From contig JAUCBJ010003721.1 in the NCBI GenBank assembly GCA_032718475.1, forward strand, positions 1 through 64,000: a DNA stretch of 64,000 bases. Reading direction: 5' to 3'. Under the pieces are notes generated by a model. That model worked only from the letters and a program-made list of their open reading frames with translations, was not told the origin of the DNA and searched no databases. Positions 12,071 through 24,387 of the stretch are shown piece after piece. The stretch comes from Nemertoderma westbladi (Eukaryota > Xenacoelomorpha > Nemertodermatida > Nemertodermatidae). How positions within the stretch are numbered: the first letter of the stretch is position 1; every line of letters starts with the position of its first letter. The translations under genes were made by a program, and so were the position numbers.

Positions 12071-15000
12071 TACTAGGATCGGCATGCTGCATTGCAGCTG
12101 CATTTTTAAGAATGCTGTGCCGGCTTGTCAACAAAATTGCACCGCCACAACTCCCTATCACCCATGACATTTGCTAGATCATCCGCATCTTTAAGGCCAG
12201 TGTCCTTTAAGATGCGTCTCAAGAAAGTCATGGGCTGTCCACCATGCTTATTTACTCCATGAGGCTGCCAAAGTACAAGATTATGCACTGGCTGGTCCTC
12301 ACGGCGAAAGCAATGTCCTGCAAAGCGGAGGCGATTTTGTTCTAGTGTCAAGCTTGGGGGAACCAATGAGACACCTCCAATGTTATATAGTGTCTGGTTG
12401 GAGATGTGTGCATTGTACTTGACACAATGTACCCGGCGTAGCATTCTTGTGAATGTGCCATCCAGAAATTTGGTGTCCTCAGCAGTTAGAGCCCAGCATG
12501 GACTCCCGTAGAGTACTGGAACTACTGCTGCTCTAAATAATCGGACCTTAAGTTTCCGATTAATTCTAGGTGACTTCCAAATCCTGGAAAGCCTATTCAA
12601 GGCTGCCCATGCCTTTCCCTTACGTATTCGAAGGTCCTCACCTGACTTCCGGATCCATGATCCCAGGTAACAGAAGTCGTCCACATGCTCAAGCATACCA
12701 TCCTTTGAGCTTATGCTCATCCGATCAGAGACTTGCTGAGGACTTTCAAAGTTAACTGTCAGAATTTTGGTCTTTCTGGAGTTAATAAAAAGACCAACAC
12801 TAGAAGCAGCATGTTCTAATGAGCTGAGGAGCCGCTGGGCTCCCTCTAATGATTCTGAGAGTACTCCTAAGTCATCAGCAAAGTCTAGATCAGTTAGGTA
12901 CTTGGCAGGATTTCCTCGACTTCTGGAGCCAGTAGGTGGAGTTATCATCACCCCATCATCATTATGATGATCTAAGGACATGCGTAGAACATAGTCAACC
13001 ACAATAATGAACAAGAATGGTGCAAGTGTGTCTCCTTGGAGGACGCCCCATAACACTTCAAATGGTTCTGTGTCACCGTCAACAGTAGACACAAATGTTG
13101 TCGAACCATCGTATACTGATCTGATTGCTGCAATAATTTCATCAGGAATCCCATATAATGAAAGTATGCTGAACATACGTGAGCGAGAGACTGAATCAAA
13201 GGCCTTGAAGAAGTCAACAAAGATAACAGCCAGATGCCTGTCTTTCTTTTTTGATAACTCTTCAATTATCCTTCTAAGTGCCAAAATGGGCTCCATGGTC
13301 CCACGACCTTTACGGAACCCATTCTGATTTCCACGTAGCAGTCTCTCAATGGGATCCCTGATGTGATTTAATAGAATTCTATTGTATAGTTTTGCAGCAA
13401 TCGAGATCAATGAGATTCCCCGAAAAGAACCATAGAGTGTTAGGTTGCCCTTCTTGGGAACTGGCACCAACTTATTTGTTTTCATTTCTTGTGGGACTCT
13501 TGTTGTACGGTACATGTCTACTATGATGGGATAGATGAGCTTTAAACACTCAGGTATTTTAAAGACCTCAGGGGGAACACCATCTACTCCACTGGCACGA
13601 TTGGTCTTAATGCTCTTTGCAGCAGCCTTCACTTCTGCAAAGGAGATATCGCCAATGGGAATATCTGGGAGTACAGACTCAGACACTTTTACTTCTATAA
13701 AGTTATCAGGCAATACCCTGTCATTATTGAGGAGCTTTTCAAAGTGGGCTTTCCAAGCATTGAGGCGATCGGCTGGTGATTCAGCCTTAACCTTGGTGGT
13801 TGGTTGGCTTTTCCGCCCAGTAAGCAGATTGATCGATTTCCATGCCTGGGATGATTGCCTGCTGTCGTCAGCATCATTGATGGCATCAACCTGTTGGTTT
13901 ATTAGCTCCTGTAGATTAACAGAGTACTGCCTGTTCAGGGACCTAGATGCAGCTTTAACTGCATTCTTGGCCGCTGTAGTCTGTTTGAGTCGGGACTCTT
14001 TCTGCGCCTTATGAAGGTCATTTCGGCACTTCTGAATTTTGTTGTCAGTCCAGGGGGCCCTTTTCCTGTTTCGAGGGTATACAGGAACTGTTTCTGCAGC
14101 TGCTAACTTAACTGCTTCTGTAAAGGCAGTATAGCCCTCACAGTGATCTGCCGCCTCAGAGGCAAGAGCCTCATACCTGTTGCTCAGCTGTAGTGTGAAG
14201 CTGGATCTCACACTTGGCTGTTGCAACAGAGAGGACCAGTCATGCCGTGGCAAGGCAGATTTCGTTGTTCTGCTAGCACGCAGACTAAGTCTTACCTTGG
14301 CCACAATAAGGCGGTGATCACTGGAGAAGGGTCGAAGTGTAAATGCATTACAGTCTTGTATAGAGCTCCTGTATTTCCTACGAAACAGAATATGGTCTAT
14401 CTGGGACTTGTGACCACTGGGTCCACTATGAGTCCATAGCTTTCCAGTTCGCTTCTTGAACTGGGTTCCAGCCGAAAACAATCCATTTCCAGAGATAAAA
14501 TCCTGAAGATGGACAGAATTTCGGTTAACACTATTGCTATAGACCCAGGGCGATGTAGGTGATTGATGCAGACTTGCATTAAAGTCTCCCAGGAATGTTA
14601 AGAATGCATGCTGATCCACTCCATCAGTTGCTGCTTGTAGATTGTGGTAGAAATTTTCCACCTCCTCTACAGGGGCAACACTAGTTGGAGAGTAGCACAC
14701 AATCAGAACCACCTTAGGAAACTTCTTAGCCAGTCTTCCAGAACATGAGAAGTGGCAACGGATGATGCGGTTAGAGATTTGGTCTATTTTGTCCAATGCT
14801 GCATGTGCAGTTGGATTCATCAATAGACCAATTCCACCATTGCCACTATCATCTGCTGACGCGAGGGCGAGTCGCCAACCGCCCCCCATGTCCTTAATCA
14901 GAACCTCATCAGTCTGTCCAGTCTGCATTCGGTGCTCTTGAACACCCACTGCGCTAAGAGAAAGCTTATCTGCCAAGGCAGTCAGCTCACCTTGTCGCAT

Positions 15001-15348
15001 TGGGGACCCGAGTGTTAGGGTGTTTACTGAGGCTAGTCTAGTGACTTGCCTCAGATTCACCAATGGCTTTGTTGGTCGGGGTGGAACATGAGAGTAGCCT
15101 CCAACTCCAGAATCCCTCTCCCCATCACAATCTGGCCTCCCTGGTGACCCAGGGTTTGGGCCAGAAAGGTCATCAGGAAAGGGACTCAAAGAATTGTTGG
15201 CTGCTCTCTCTCCAGTAGGGGGTGAGACAGGCAGCCGGTCAGGAGTTAACTGACGCCTGTGAGGCCGATTGTGTCCGGTAATTCCACTGGCCTCTAGTGG
15301 CCGGACCTCCGCATTGCTAATGTAATCCATAGTGGGGGTTGGGGGTAC
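12071..15348 (-). mobile_element. RTE-like non-LTR retrotransposon inserted in the 46-bp array
   Basis: The array breaks after ...CATACGTCTAC at 12070 and resumes with AATATATCAG at 15349. The inserted ~3.28 kb holds one intact ORF on the - strand. Only ~18 bp precede its ATG, so the copy is probably 5'-truncated at that point. The 3' end is ~35 bp past the stop and shows TAG-like repetition instead of poly(A), as RTE elements often do. No long target-site duplication is seen: only TAC is shared, with four array bases missing at the right junction. Confidence 0.9.
12106..15330 (-). CDS. RTE-like APE endonuclease/reverse transcriptase polyprotein
   Basis: An uninterrupted 1074-aa ORF from ATG at 15330. 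After a Pro-rich N-terminus (about residues 1-75) comes an APE-type endonuclease (about 75-360) with the catalytic VQEHR, GDFNA (about 248), IDHILFRR and SSDHRLIV (about 337). The reverse transcriptase follows (about 550-830) with FVDFFKAFDSV (about 706), LQGDTLAPFLFI and FADD (about 815). The C-terminal domain has YLGSWI and the RLRFAGHCFRR-type box seen in RTE-group elements. There is no RNase H domain, as expected for RTE. No stop or frameshift is present, so the copy looks recent and possibly active in cis, apart from its short 5' end. The RTE placement rests on domain order and these boxes; a tree could move it to a neighbouring clade. Confidence 0.92.
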   Translation of the reverse strand: MDYISNAEVRPLEASGITGHNRPHRRQLTPDRLPVSPPTGERAANNSLSPFPDDLSGPNPGSPGRPDCDGERDSGVGGYSHVPPRPTKPLVNLRQVTRLASVNTLTLGSPMRQGELTALADKLSLSAVGVQEHRMQTGQTDEVLIKDMGGGWRLALASADDSGNGGIGLLMNPTAHAALDKIDQISNRIIRCHFSCSGRLAKKFPKVVLIVCYSPTSVAPVEEVENFYHNLQAATDGVDQHAFLTFLGDFNASLHQSPTSPWVYSNSVNRNSVHLQDFISGNGLFSAGTQFKKRTGKLWTHSGPSGHKSQIDHILFRRKYRSSIQDCNAFTLRPFSSDHRLIVAKVRLSLRASRTTKSALPRHDWSSLLQQPSVRSSFTLQLSNRYEALASEAADHCEGYTAFTEAVKLAAAETVPVYPRNRKRAPWTDNKIQKCRNDLHKAQKESRLKQTTAAKNAVKAASRSLNRQYSVNLQELINQQVDAINDADDSRQSSQAWKSINLLTGRKSQPTTKVKAESPADRLNAWKAHFEKLLNNDRVLPDNFIEVKVSESVLPDIPIGDISFAEVKAAAKSIKTNRASGVDGVPPEVFKIPECLKLIYPIIVDMYRTTRVPQEMKTNKLVPVPKKGNLTLYGSFRGISLISIAAKLYNRILLNHIRDPIERLLRGNQNGFRKGRGTMEPILALRRIIEELSKKKDRHLAVIFVDFFKAFDSVSRSRMFSILSLYGIPDEIIAAIRSVYDGSTTFVSTVDGDTEPFEVLWGVLQGDTLAPFLFIIVVDYVLRMSLDHHNDDGVMITPPTGSRSRGNPAKYLTDLDFADDLGVLSESLEGAQRLLSSLEHAASSVGLFINSRKTKILTVNFESPQQVSDRMSISSKDGMLEHVDDFCYLGSWIRKSGEDLRIRKGKAWAALNRLSRIWKSPRINRKLKVRLFRAAVVPVLYGSPCWALTAEDTKFLDGTFTRMLRRVHCVKYNAHISNQTLYNIGGVSLVPPSLTLEQNRLRFAGHCFRREDQPVHNLVLWQPHGVNKHGGQPMTFLRRILKDTGLKDADDLANVMGDRELWRCNFVDKPAQHS

Positions 15349-18300
15349 AATATATCAGTGGTGAACCAGTGTAGTTAACCATACGTCTACAAATAATATA
15401 TCAGTGGTTAACCAGTGTAGTTAACCATACGTCTATAAATAATATATCAGTGGTGAACCAGTGTAGTTAACCATACGTCTACAAATAATATATCAGTGGT
15501 GAACCAGTGTAGTTAACCATACGTCTACAAATAATATATCAGTGGTGAACCAGTGTAGTTAACCATACGTCTACAAATAATATATCAGTGGTGAACCAGT
15601 GTAGTTAACCATACGTCTACAAATAATATATCAGTGGTGAACCAGTGTAGTTAACCATACGTCTACAAATAATATATCAGTGGTGAACCAGTGTAGTTAA
15701 CCATACGTCTACAAATAATATATCAGTGGTGAACCAGTGTAGTTAACCATACGTCTACAAATAATATATCAGTGGTGAACCAGTGTAGTTAACCATACGT
15801 CCACAAATAATATATCAGTGGTGAACCAGTGTAGTTAACCATACGTCTACAAATAATATATCAGTGGTTAACCAATGTAGTTAACCATACGTCTACAAAT
15901 AATATATCAGTGGTGAACCAGTGTAGTTAACCATACGTCTACAAATAATATATCAGTGGTGATGGTGAACCAGTGTTGTAGTTAACCATACGTCTACAAA
16001 TAATATATCAGTGGTTAACCAGTGTAGTTAACCATACGTCTACAATTAATATATCAGTGGTTAACCAGTGTAGTTAACCATACGTCTACAAATAATATAT
16101 CAGTGGTTAACCAGTGTAGTTAACCATACGTCTACAAATAATATATCAGTGGTGAACCAGTGTAGTTAACCATACGTCTACAAATAATATATCAGTGGTT
16201 AACCAGTGTAGTTAACCATACGTCTACAATTAATATATCAGTGGTTAACCAGTGTAGTTAACCATACGTCTACAAATAATATATCAGTGGTTAACCAGTG
16301 TAGTTAACCATACGTCTACAAATAATATATCAGTGGTGAACCAGTGTAGTTAACCATACGTCTACAAATAATATATCAGTGGTGAACCAGTGTAGTTAAC
16401 CATACGTTTACAAATAATATATCAGTGGTTAACCAGTGTAGTTAACCATACGTCTACAAATAATATATCAGTGGTGAACCAGTGTAGTTAACCATACGTC
16501 TACAAATAATATATCAGTGGTGAACCAGTGTAGTTAACCATACGTCTACAAATAATATATCAGTGGTGAACCAGTGTAGTTAACCATACGTCTACAAATA
16601 ATATATCAGTGGTGAACCAGTGCAGTTAACCATACGTCTACAAATAATATATCAGTGGTGAACCAGTGTAGTTAACCATACGTCCACAAATAATATATCA
16701 GTGGTGAACCAGTGTAGTTAACCATACGTCTACAAATAATCAGTGGTGAACCAGTGTAGTTAACCATACGTCTACAAATAATATATCAGTGGTGAACCAG
16801 TGTAGTTAACCATACGTCTACAAATAATATATCAGTGGTGAACCAGTGTAGTTAACCATACGTCTACAAATAATATATCAGTGGTGAACCAGTGTAGTTA
16901 ACCATACGTCTACAAATAATATATCAGTGGTGAACCAGTGTAGTTAACCATACGTCTACAAATAATCAGGGGTGAACCAGTGTAGTTAACCATACGTCTA
17001 CAAATAATATATCAGTGGTGAACCAGTATAGTTAACCATACGTCTACAAATAATATATCAGTGGTGATGGTGAACCAGTGTAGTTAACCATACGTCTACA
17101 AATAATATATCAGTGGTTAACCAGTGTAGTTAACCATACGTCTACAAATAATATATCAGTGGTGAACCAGTGTAGTTAACCATACGTCTACAAATAATAT
17201 ATCAGTGGTGAACCAGTGTAGTTAACCATACGTCTACAAATAATATATCAGTGGTGAACCAGTGTAGTTAACCATACGTCTACAAATAATATATCAGTGG
17301 TGAACCAGTGTAGTTAACCATACGTCTACAAATAATATATCAGTGGTGAACCAGTGTAGTTAACCATACGTCTACAAATAATATATCAGTGGTGAACCAG
17401 TGTAGTAGTTAACCATACGTCTACAAATAATATATCAGTGGTGAACCAGTGTAGTTAACCATACGTCTACAAATAATATATCAGTGGTGAACCAGTGTAG
17501 TTAACCATACGTCTACAAATAATATATCAGTGGTGAACCAGTGTAGTTAACCATACGTCTACAAATAATATATCAGTGGTGAACCAGTGTAGTTAACCAT
17601 ACGTCTACAAATAATATATCAGTGGTGAACCAGTGTAGTTAACCATACGTCTACAAATAATATATCAGTGGTGAACCAGTGTAGTTAACCATACGTCTAC
17701 AAATAATATATCAGTGGTGAACCAGTGTAGTTAACCATACGTCTACAAATAATATATCAGTGGTGAACCAGTGTAGTAGTTAACCATACGTCTACAAATA
17801 ATATATCAGTGGTGAACCAGTGTAGTTAACCATACGTCTACAAATAATATATCAGTGGTTAACCAGTGTAGTTAACCATACGTCTACAAATAATATATCA
17901 GTGGTGAACCAGTGTAGTTAACCATACGTCTACAAATAATATATCAGTGGTTAACCAGTGTAGTTAACCATACGTCTACAATTAATATATCAGTGGTTAA
18001 CCAGTGTAGTTAACCATACGTCTACAAATAATATATCAGTGGTTAACCAGTGTAGTTAACCATACGTCTACAAATAATATATCAGTGGTGAACCAGTGTA
18101 GTTAACCATACGTCTACAAATAATATATCAGTGGTGAACCAGTGTAGTTAACCATACGTTTACAAATAATATATCAGTGGTTAACCAGTGTAGTTAACCA
18201 TACGTCTACAAATAATATATCAGTGGTGAACCAGTGTAGTTAACCATACGTCTACAAATAATATATCAGTGGTGAACCAGTGTAGTTAACCATACGTCTA

Positions 18301-19390
18301 CAAATAATATATCAGTGGTGAACCAGTGTAGTTAACCATACGTCTACAAATAATATATCAGTGGTGAACCAGTGCAGTTAACCATACGTCTACAAATAAT
18401 ATATCAGTGGTGAACCAGTGTAGTTAACCATACGTCCACAAATAATATATCAGTGGTGAACCAGTGTAGTTAACCATACGTCTACAAATAATCAGTGGTG
18501 AACCAGTGTAGTTAACCATACGTCTACAAATAATATATCAGTGGTGAACCAGTGTAGTTAACCATACGTCTACAAATAATATATCAGTGGTGAACCAGTG
18601 TAGTTAACCATACGTCTACAAATAATATATCAGTGGTGAACCAGTGTAGTTAACCATACGTCTACAAATAATATATCAGTGGTGAACCAGTGTAGTTAAC
18701 CATACGTCTACAAATAATCAGGGGTGAACCAGTGTAGTTAACCATACGTCTACAAATAATATATCAGTGGTGAACCAGTATAGTTAACCATACGTCTACA
18801 AATAATATATCAGTGGTGATGGTGAACCAGTGTAGTTAACCATACGTCTACAAATAATATATCAGTGGTTAACCAGTGTAGTTAACCATACGTCTACAAA
18901 TAATATATCAGTGGTGAACCAGTGTAGTTAACCATACGTCTACAAATAATATATCAGTGGTGAACCAGTGTAGTTAACCATACGTCTACAAATAATATAT
19001 CAGTGGTGAACCAGTGTAGTTAACCATACGTCTACAAATAATATATCAGTGGTGAACCAGTGTAGTTAACCATACGTCTACAAATAATATATCAGTGGTG
19101 AACCAGTGTAGTTAACCATACGTCTACAAATAATATATCAGTGGTGAACCAGTGTAGTAGTTAACCATACGTCTACAAATAATATATCAGTGGTGAACCA
19201 GTGTAGTTAACAATACGTCTACAAATAATATATCAGTGGTGAACCAGTGTAGTTAACCATACGTCTACAAATAATATATCAGTGGTGAACCAGTGTAGTT
19301 AACCATACGTCTACAAATAATATATCAGTGGTGAACCAGTGTAGTTAACCATACGTCTACAAATAATATATCAGTGGTGAACCAGTGTAA
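15349..19390. repeat. 46-bp minisatellite, right block
   Basis: About 88 copies of the same 46-bp unit as on the other side of the LINE. Shortened units (aataatCAGTGG at ~16738 and ~18489; aataatCAGGGG at ~16970 and ~18717) and the GTGGTGATGG insertion recur about 1.75 kb apart, showing a higher-order duplication of ~38 units. 19391-19608 is non-repetitive intron sequence. Confidence 0.95.
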
Positions 19391-19608
19391 CCGTATGGGG
19401 AATACGTACGCAAATAACATGCGATTACTCCAAAAATTTAAAGTGGGAAATTATTTCGCCCCAAGATAGGATTTGAGTCCAGCAATTTTTTGTACATAAA
19501 GCTACTTTTCATCATTCTGCTGTATCTGGTGCATCCTGTACAGTTTATATCGTCCCCAGACACATGTAGATTACAGTCTTACCATAAGGTTGGTCTTCCC
19601 TCACTAAC

Positions 19609-19771
19609 CTTCATCCTCGATCTTTCCTTTCAACCTTTTGCTTCCTTCCCGTTTGACCCCATTATCACCATCAGGCAGCATGTGTTCCAGATTTTTGATA
19701 GATTTCGCGATATCTTTACTCAAGCGAACGTAATCCAGTAATACAGGCATGTCGTCTTGGTGATTGATATA
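19609..19771 (-). CDS. KDM7-like demethylase exon: helical region after JmjC
   Basis: 163-bp exon with acceptor ATTTTCAG at 19772-19774 and donor GAAG|GTTAGTGAG at 19608. It starts in phase 0, matching the end of the exon at 22958, and ends one base into a codon. The peptide begins YINHQDDMPVLLDYVRLSKD and continues with KSIKNLEHM. This matches the PHF2/PHF8 region after the JmjC helical bundle (a His-Glu/Gln-Asp acidic turn, then a helix with LI/LSKD-type residues). The end is Lys/Arg/Glu-rich. Read on alone, the frame runs into the neighbouring satellite, which would mislead automated gene prediction. Inference rests on splice-site quality, phase and alignment to the family; no transcript was available. 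Confidence 0.75.
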
Positions 19772-19871
19772 CTGAAAATAAATTATCAATATAGATGGGG
19801 GCCCCAGAACGGACCATAGAACAGCATATTTGTCTGGATGACCTACTTTTTCTGATATGTCTATATCGGAG

Positions 19872-21934
19872 TTAGGACAATTCGTACCCGGACAATTCGT
19901 ACCGGGCAATTCGTACCCGGACAATCGTACCCGGACAATTCGTATCGGGCAATTCGTACCCGGACAATTCGTACCCGGACAATTCGTACCCGGACAATTC
20001 GTACCCGGACAATTCGTACCCGGACAATTCGTACCCGGACAATTCGTATCGGGCAATTCGTACCCGGACAATTCGTATCGGACAATTCGTACCCGGACAA
20101 TTCGTACCGGACAATTCGTACCGGGCAATTCGTACCCGGACAATTCGTACCCGGACAATTCGTACCGGACAATTCGTACCCGGACAATTCGTACCCGGAC
20201 AATTCGTACCCGGACAATTCGTACCCGGACAATTCGTACCCGGACAATTCGTACCCGGACAATTCGTACCCGGACAATTCGTACCGGACAATTCGTACCC
20301 GGACAATTCGTACCCGGACAATTCGTACCCGGACAATTCGTACCCGGACAATTCGTACCGGACAATTCGTACCCGGACAATTCGTACCCGGACAATTCGT
20401 ACCCGGACAATTCGTACCCGGACAATTCGTACCCGGACAATTCGTACCGGGCAATTCGTACCCGGACAATCGTACCCGGACAATTCGTATCGGGCAATTC
20501 GTACCGGGCTATTCGTACCCGGACAATTCGTACCGGACAATTCGTACCCGGACAATTCGTACCCGGACAATTCGTACCCGGACAATTCGTACCGGGCAAT
20601 TCGTACCCGGACAATCGTACCCGGACAATTCGTACCGGACAATTCGTACCCGGACAATTCGTACCCGGACAATTCGTACCCGGACAATTCGTACCGGGCA
20701 ATTCGTACCCGGACAATTCGTACCCGGACAATTCGTACCGGGCAATTCGTACCCGGACAATTCGTACCCGGACAATTCGTATCGGGCAATTCGTACCGGG
20801 CAATTCGTACCCGGACAATTCGTACCCGGACAATTCGTACCGGACAATTCGTACCCGGACAATTCGTACCCGGACAATTCGTACCCGGACAATTCGTACC
20901 GGGCAATTCGTACCCGGACAATCGTACCCGGACAATTCGTATCGGGCAATTCGTACCGGGCAATTCGTACCCGGACAATTCGTACCCGGAAAATTCGTAC
21001 CCGGACAATTCGTACCCGGACAATTCGTACCGGGCAATTCGTACCCGGACAATCGTACCCGGACAATTCGTACCGGGCAATTCGTACCCGGACAATACGT
21101 ACCCGGACAATTCGTACCCAGACAATTCGTACCTGGACAATTCGTACCCGGACAATTCGTACCCGGACAATTCGTACCCGGACAATTCGTACCGGGCAAT
21201 TCGTACCCGGATAATCGTACCCGGACAATTCGTATCGGGCAATTCGTACCGGGCAATTCGTACCCGGACAATTCGTACCCGGAATATTCGTACCCGGACA
21301 ATTCGTACCCGGATAATTCGTATCGGGCAATTCGTACCGGGCAATTCGTACCCGGACAATTCGTACCCGGACAATTCGTACCCAGACAATTCGTATCGGG
21401 CAATTCGTACCCGGACAATTCGTACCGGGCAATTCGTACCAGGACAATTCGTACCCGGACAATTCGTACCCGGACAATTCGTACCGGGCAATTCGTACCC
21501 GGACAATTCGTACCCGACAATTCGTACCCAGACAATTCGTATCGGGCAATTCGTACCCGGACAATTCGTACCGGGCAATTCGTACCCGGACAATTCGTAC
21601 CCGACAATTCGAACCCAGACAATTCGTATCGGGCAATTCGTACCCGGACAATTCGTACCGGGCAATTCGTACCCGGGCAATTCGTACCCGGACAATTCGT
21701 ACCCGACAATTCGTACCGGGCAATTCGTACCCGGACAATTCGTACCGGACAATTCGTATCGGGCAATTCCTACCCGGACAATTCGTACCGGGCAATTCGT
21801 ACCCGGACAATTCGAACCCGGACAATTCGTACCCGGACAATTCGTACCGGGCAATTCGTACCCGGACGATTCGTACCCGAACTGTTTTTATGATGGGTAC
21901 GAAATGTCCGGGTACGAATTATCCGGATACAAAT
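19872..21934. repeat. 14/15-bp minisatellite in the KDM7-like intron
   Basis: About 135 copies of ACCCGGACAATTCGT (15 bp), mixed with 14-bp forms ACCGGGCAATTCGT, ACCGGACAATTCGT and ATCGGGCAATTCGT and an 11-13 bp form lacking part of AATTC. The last ~40 bases (21896-21934) hold units in the opposite orientation, so the end can fold back. The array lies ~100 bp from the exon acceptor at 19772. Long open frames across it on both strands arise from stop-free periodic sequence and are not genes. Confidence 0.95.
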
Positions 21935-22957
21935 AATGTAGGCTTTTTTCTAGAACAAATATTTGACCTTCTAACAGTAGGATGGAATTTTTTTCCAAAA
22001 AATGTTCTAGAACAAAAACTATTTATCAAAATTGATAGCTAACACGTGTTCTAAAACATTTATAAAAAAGTAGATCCCATGTATATAAATTAAATTACTA
22101 CTCTTTTCCATTAGTAACAACATCGTTTATTGTTTTGTTTAGAAAAATAATAATGTTAGTGCGTCTCAGTAAGGAAAATTGTAATACTGTAATATAGACG
22201 TGGGTAAACAGGGACGGCAAGTGGAAAGTACTCGCTAAAAGATTTGGCCGACTGGACTCCACCTCTCTACCCCCCCCCCCCCCCCCCCCCATCCACCAAT
22301 TCCTCTCACCCCCTCCACCCCCACCCAATGTCTTCAACCTTTACACCTCCGGATCACAACGTGTCCGGAGTGCACAACACTAGGTTCTGCTACATACTGT
22401 GTACTATGAGCACCTTACAACATGTATTCAACATTACAAAACTAAAAAAAACTAAAAAAAAATTGCTTACCGATTAAAATAAAATGCACTTGGGTCAATA
22501 AGCTTAAAAGTGGCCAATGGTTTGTCCGGAAGTTACGAAATAATTTTAAATGCTTTAATTTATTTGTATATATTAAAGTTATATATTATTATTCTGTAGC
22601 TAATTTATTTGCGCAGCTTACGCACTAAAAATTATGAAAATCTGTTAAGGCAGTCAAAAGATATGCCCCACCGAAGACTTAAATATCGTGAAAATCAGTT
22701 GTCCCTTACAAGTTTGTACCAAAAATATTATATTTCTATATATACAACTATGGCATAAATAATTTAAACGTGCATAAACTTAATATATTTGCGTATATCC
22801 GGAATCCCAATGAAATACACGAGCTCGTAGGGGGTCAACTGATTGATTGAAACAACAGTGAGGGGCAGGGAACAACAGGGTAGGATCCCCATGGTCTTAT
22901 CGAGTACACGACAGAACTACCTATAAACAGCTCTAGTACCACGATCAGCTCACTCAC
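21935..22957. other. Intron remainder with a poly(C) tract
   Basis: AT-rich intron sequence of the KDM7-like gene. It contains a homopolymer C tract (~22271-22290) followed by a C-rich stretch to ~22327, and A-runs near 22445. No exon or element recognised. Confidence 0.6.
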
Positions 22958-23159
22958 CTCTTTCTTGGAAACCCACGACTTCAGCAGAGCAGACAGTGCC
23001 CGTATCCCGGAGGGCAGCCAGGAAGGGATCTTGTTGGGTTTAACGTTAGTCGCGATATCTAGAATGTGCTTGGCGGCGTACCAGCAGGTTGCCTCGAGAA
23101 ACGGATAGGTGAGACTGCATTGGTCGTGAGATTTAATACGCTGCTCAACATCATATAAT
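22958..23159 (-). CDS. KDM7-like demethylase exon: helical bundle after the JmjC core
   Basis: 202-bp exon with acceptor TTTTTGTTTAG (23160-23162) and an excellent donor AAAGAG|GTGAGTGAG at 22957. The first base completes the split codon of the exon at 33515, and the end is in phase 0. The peptide starts LYDVEQRIK and contains YPFLEATCWYAAKHILDI, then SGIRALSALLKSWV. In PHF2/PHF8/KDM7A the same position has FPxFExICWYxxKxxLD and GxKAL...LxxW. The FE(A/T)-CWY-A-K pattern is specific to the KDM2/KDM7 JmjC group. Role by family: packs against the JmjC barrel. The donor-proximal intron continues in frame for ~100 bases with no family similarity. Confidence 0.85.
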
Positions 23160-23437
23160 CTAAACAAAAATAAGTAAATAATATAATGAAGCCAATAATC
23201 AGGGTTTCTAAACAATCATTAGTCCTCCCCCGACCCCCATCCACTCAAAAGGAATATTTAGACTTTGACTTATACGGAACCTTGTAATTTGAGCAAAATA
23301 CCACCATCTTATCTGCTCCACCGCGAATTATTCACAATATTAGTCAAGTCATCTGTACTTTATATAGTCAGTCCACTAACTGATAGAGTTAATGCTGTAG
23401 TAGATACCTGCCAATGCAAATGCACTGGGACAATGCT

Positions 23438-24387
23438 TAATTAATGCAAAATTTGACGTAGATTCCAAAAATAAAGGTCCTCAAAAATCAAGATAAATAA
23501 TCCTAAGTAATCATAAATTATATCAATTTTTCGGTGAAATGTTTCAAGTTTTAAAAAAATATTTTCAAGTTTTTAAAATTTTGGCCCAAATTTTGAAATA
23601 TTTTTTTTCATATTTTATTTTCTAAATTTACCCCTCTAGAGCAGAATTTAATGTGGATTCCAAAAATCGATAGTAAATGACCTGAATCAAATTCAATCAA
23701 AACTTATTTAGCATTAGTCGGGCTCATACGCTAATGCGGCTATAGGGGTGTATAAACTTTTGTGGCCATTTCGCATCTCGCATTTATCAATTACTAATAA
23801 TATACATTCGCCTGTAGTACATAGGTATTAGAACAAAATCTGTGTTTTACACCCAGATCCGCACCTAACTAACACAAATTTAGTGATGGAGAAATTAGGG
23901 TCTCTGTTGGAAAAATTTAAAATAAAAAAATGATATTTTTAAAATGAAATGTCTAACACTCGATCAATTTCGCATATGTAATGAAAAATTTAGTTATGTT
24001 TTTGCCCCAATATGTGTGCTACACAGGGTGGAAAATATCACGTTAATATCTTTTATACGCTATTATATATGTGCAATATAACGGCAAAATGCGAATAAAT
24101 GCGAAATCGGCCCAAAAGTTTACAGCCGCAATGGCATATGTGCCGATTACTGCCTATAAGTTTAAATTGGATTTGATGTAGGTCATCGATGTCCACATTA
24201 AATTGTGCTATAAGTGGGTACATTTGAAAAATGAACGAAGAAAAATAAACATTTCAAAATTTGGCAAAATTTAAGAAATAATTAATGCCTCACAGCCTCA
24301 CAAAATAAATTGAGATAACTTTCGATTAGGGATTCAGGTCATTGGGACCTTGATGTTTGGAATCTACGTCAAATTTTGCATTAGGTG
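23438..24387. repeat. Imperfect foldback repeat (MITE-like)
   Basis: The outer segments are inverted copies: TGCAAAATTTGACGTAGATT near 23446 and its reverse complement near 24380. Inner segments also pair in reverse (TTTAATGTGGATTCCA near 23647 with the complement near 24213; GCGGCTATAGGGGTGTA near 23737 with a diverged complement near 24120). The whole is a ~950-bp imperfect palindrome without coding potential. No clear target duplication. 23160-23437 and 24388-25149 show nothing recognisable. Confidence 0.6.

Noticed and set aside
9944-19390. CRISPR-like regular array
   Set aside because: Units are contiguous, with no unique spacers, in a eukaryotic intron next to a LINE; it is a minisatellite.
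19604-21893. Long repetitive ORFs (up to 720 codons) across the 14/15-bp array
   Set aside because: Periodic stop-free sequence open on both strands. Only the - strand tail at 19609-19771 is a real exon.
23443-24385. A protein-coding remnant between inverted repeats
   Set aside because: All frames are short and AT-rich; the symmetry is explained by a foldback repeat.
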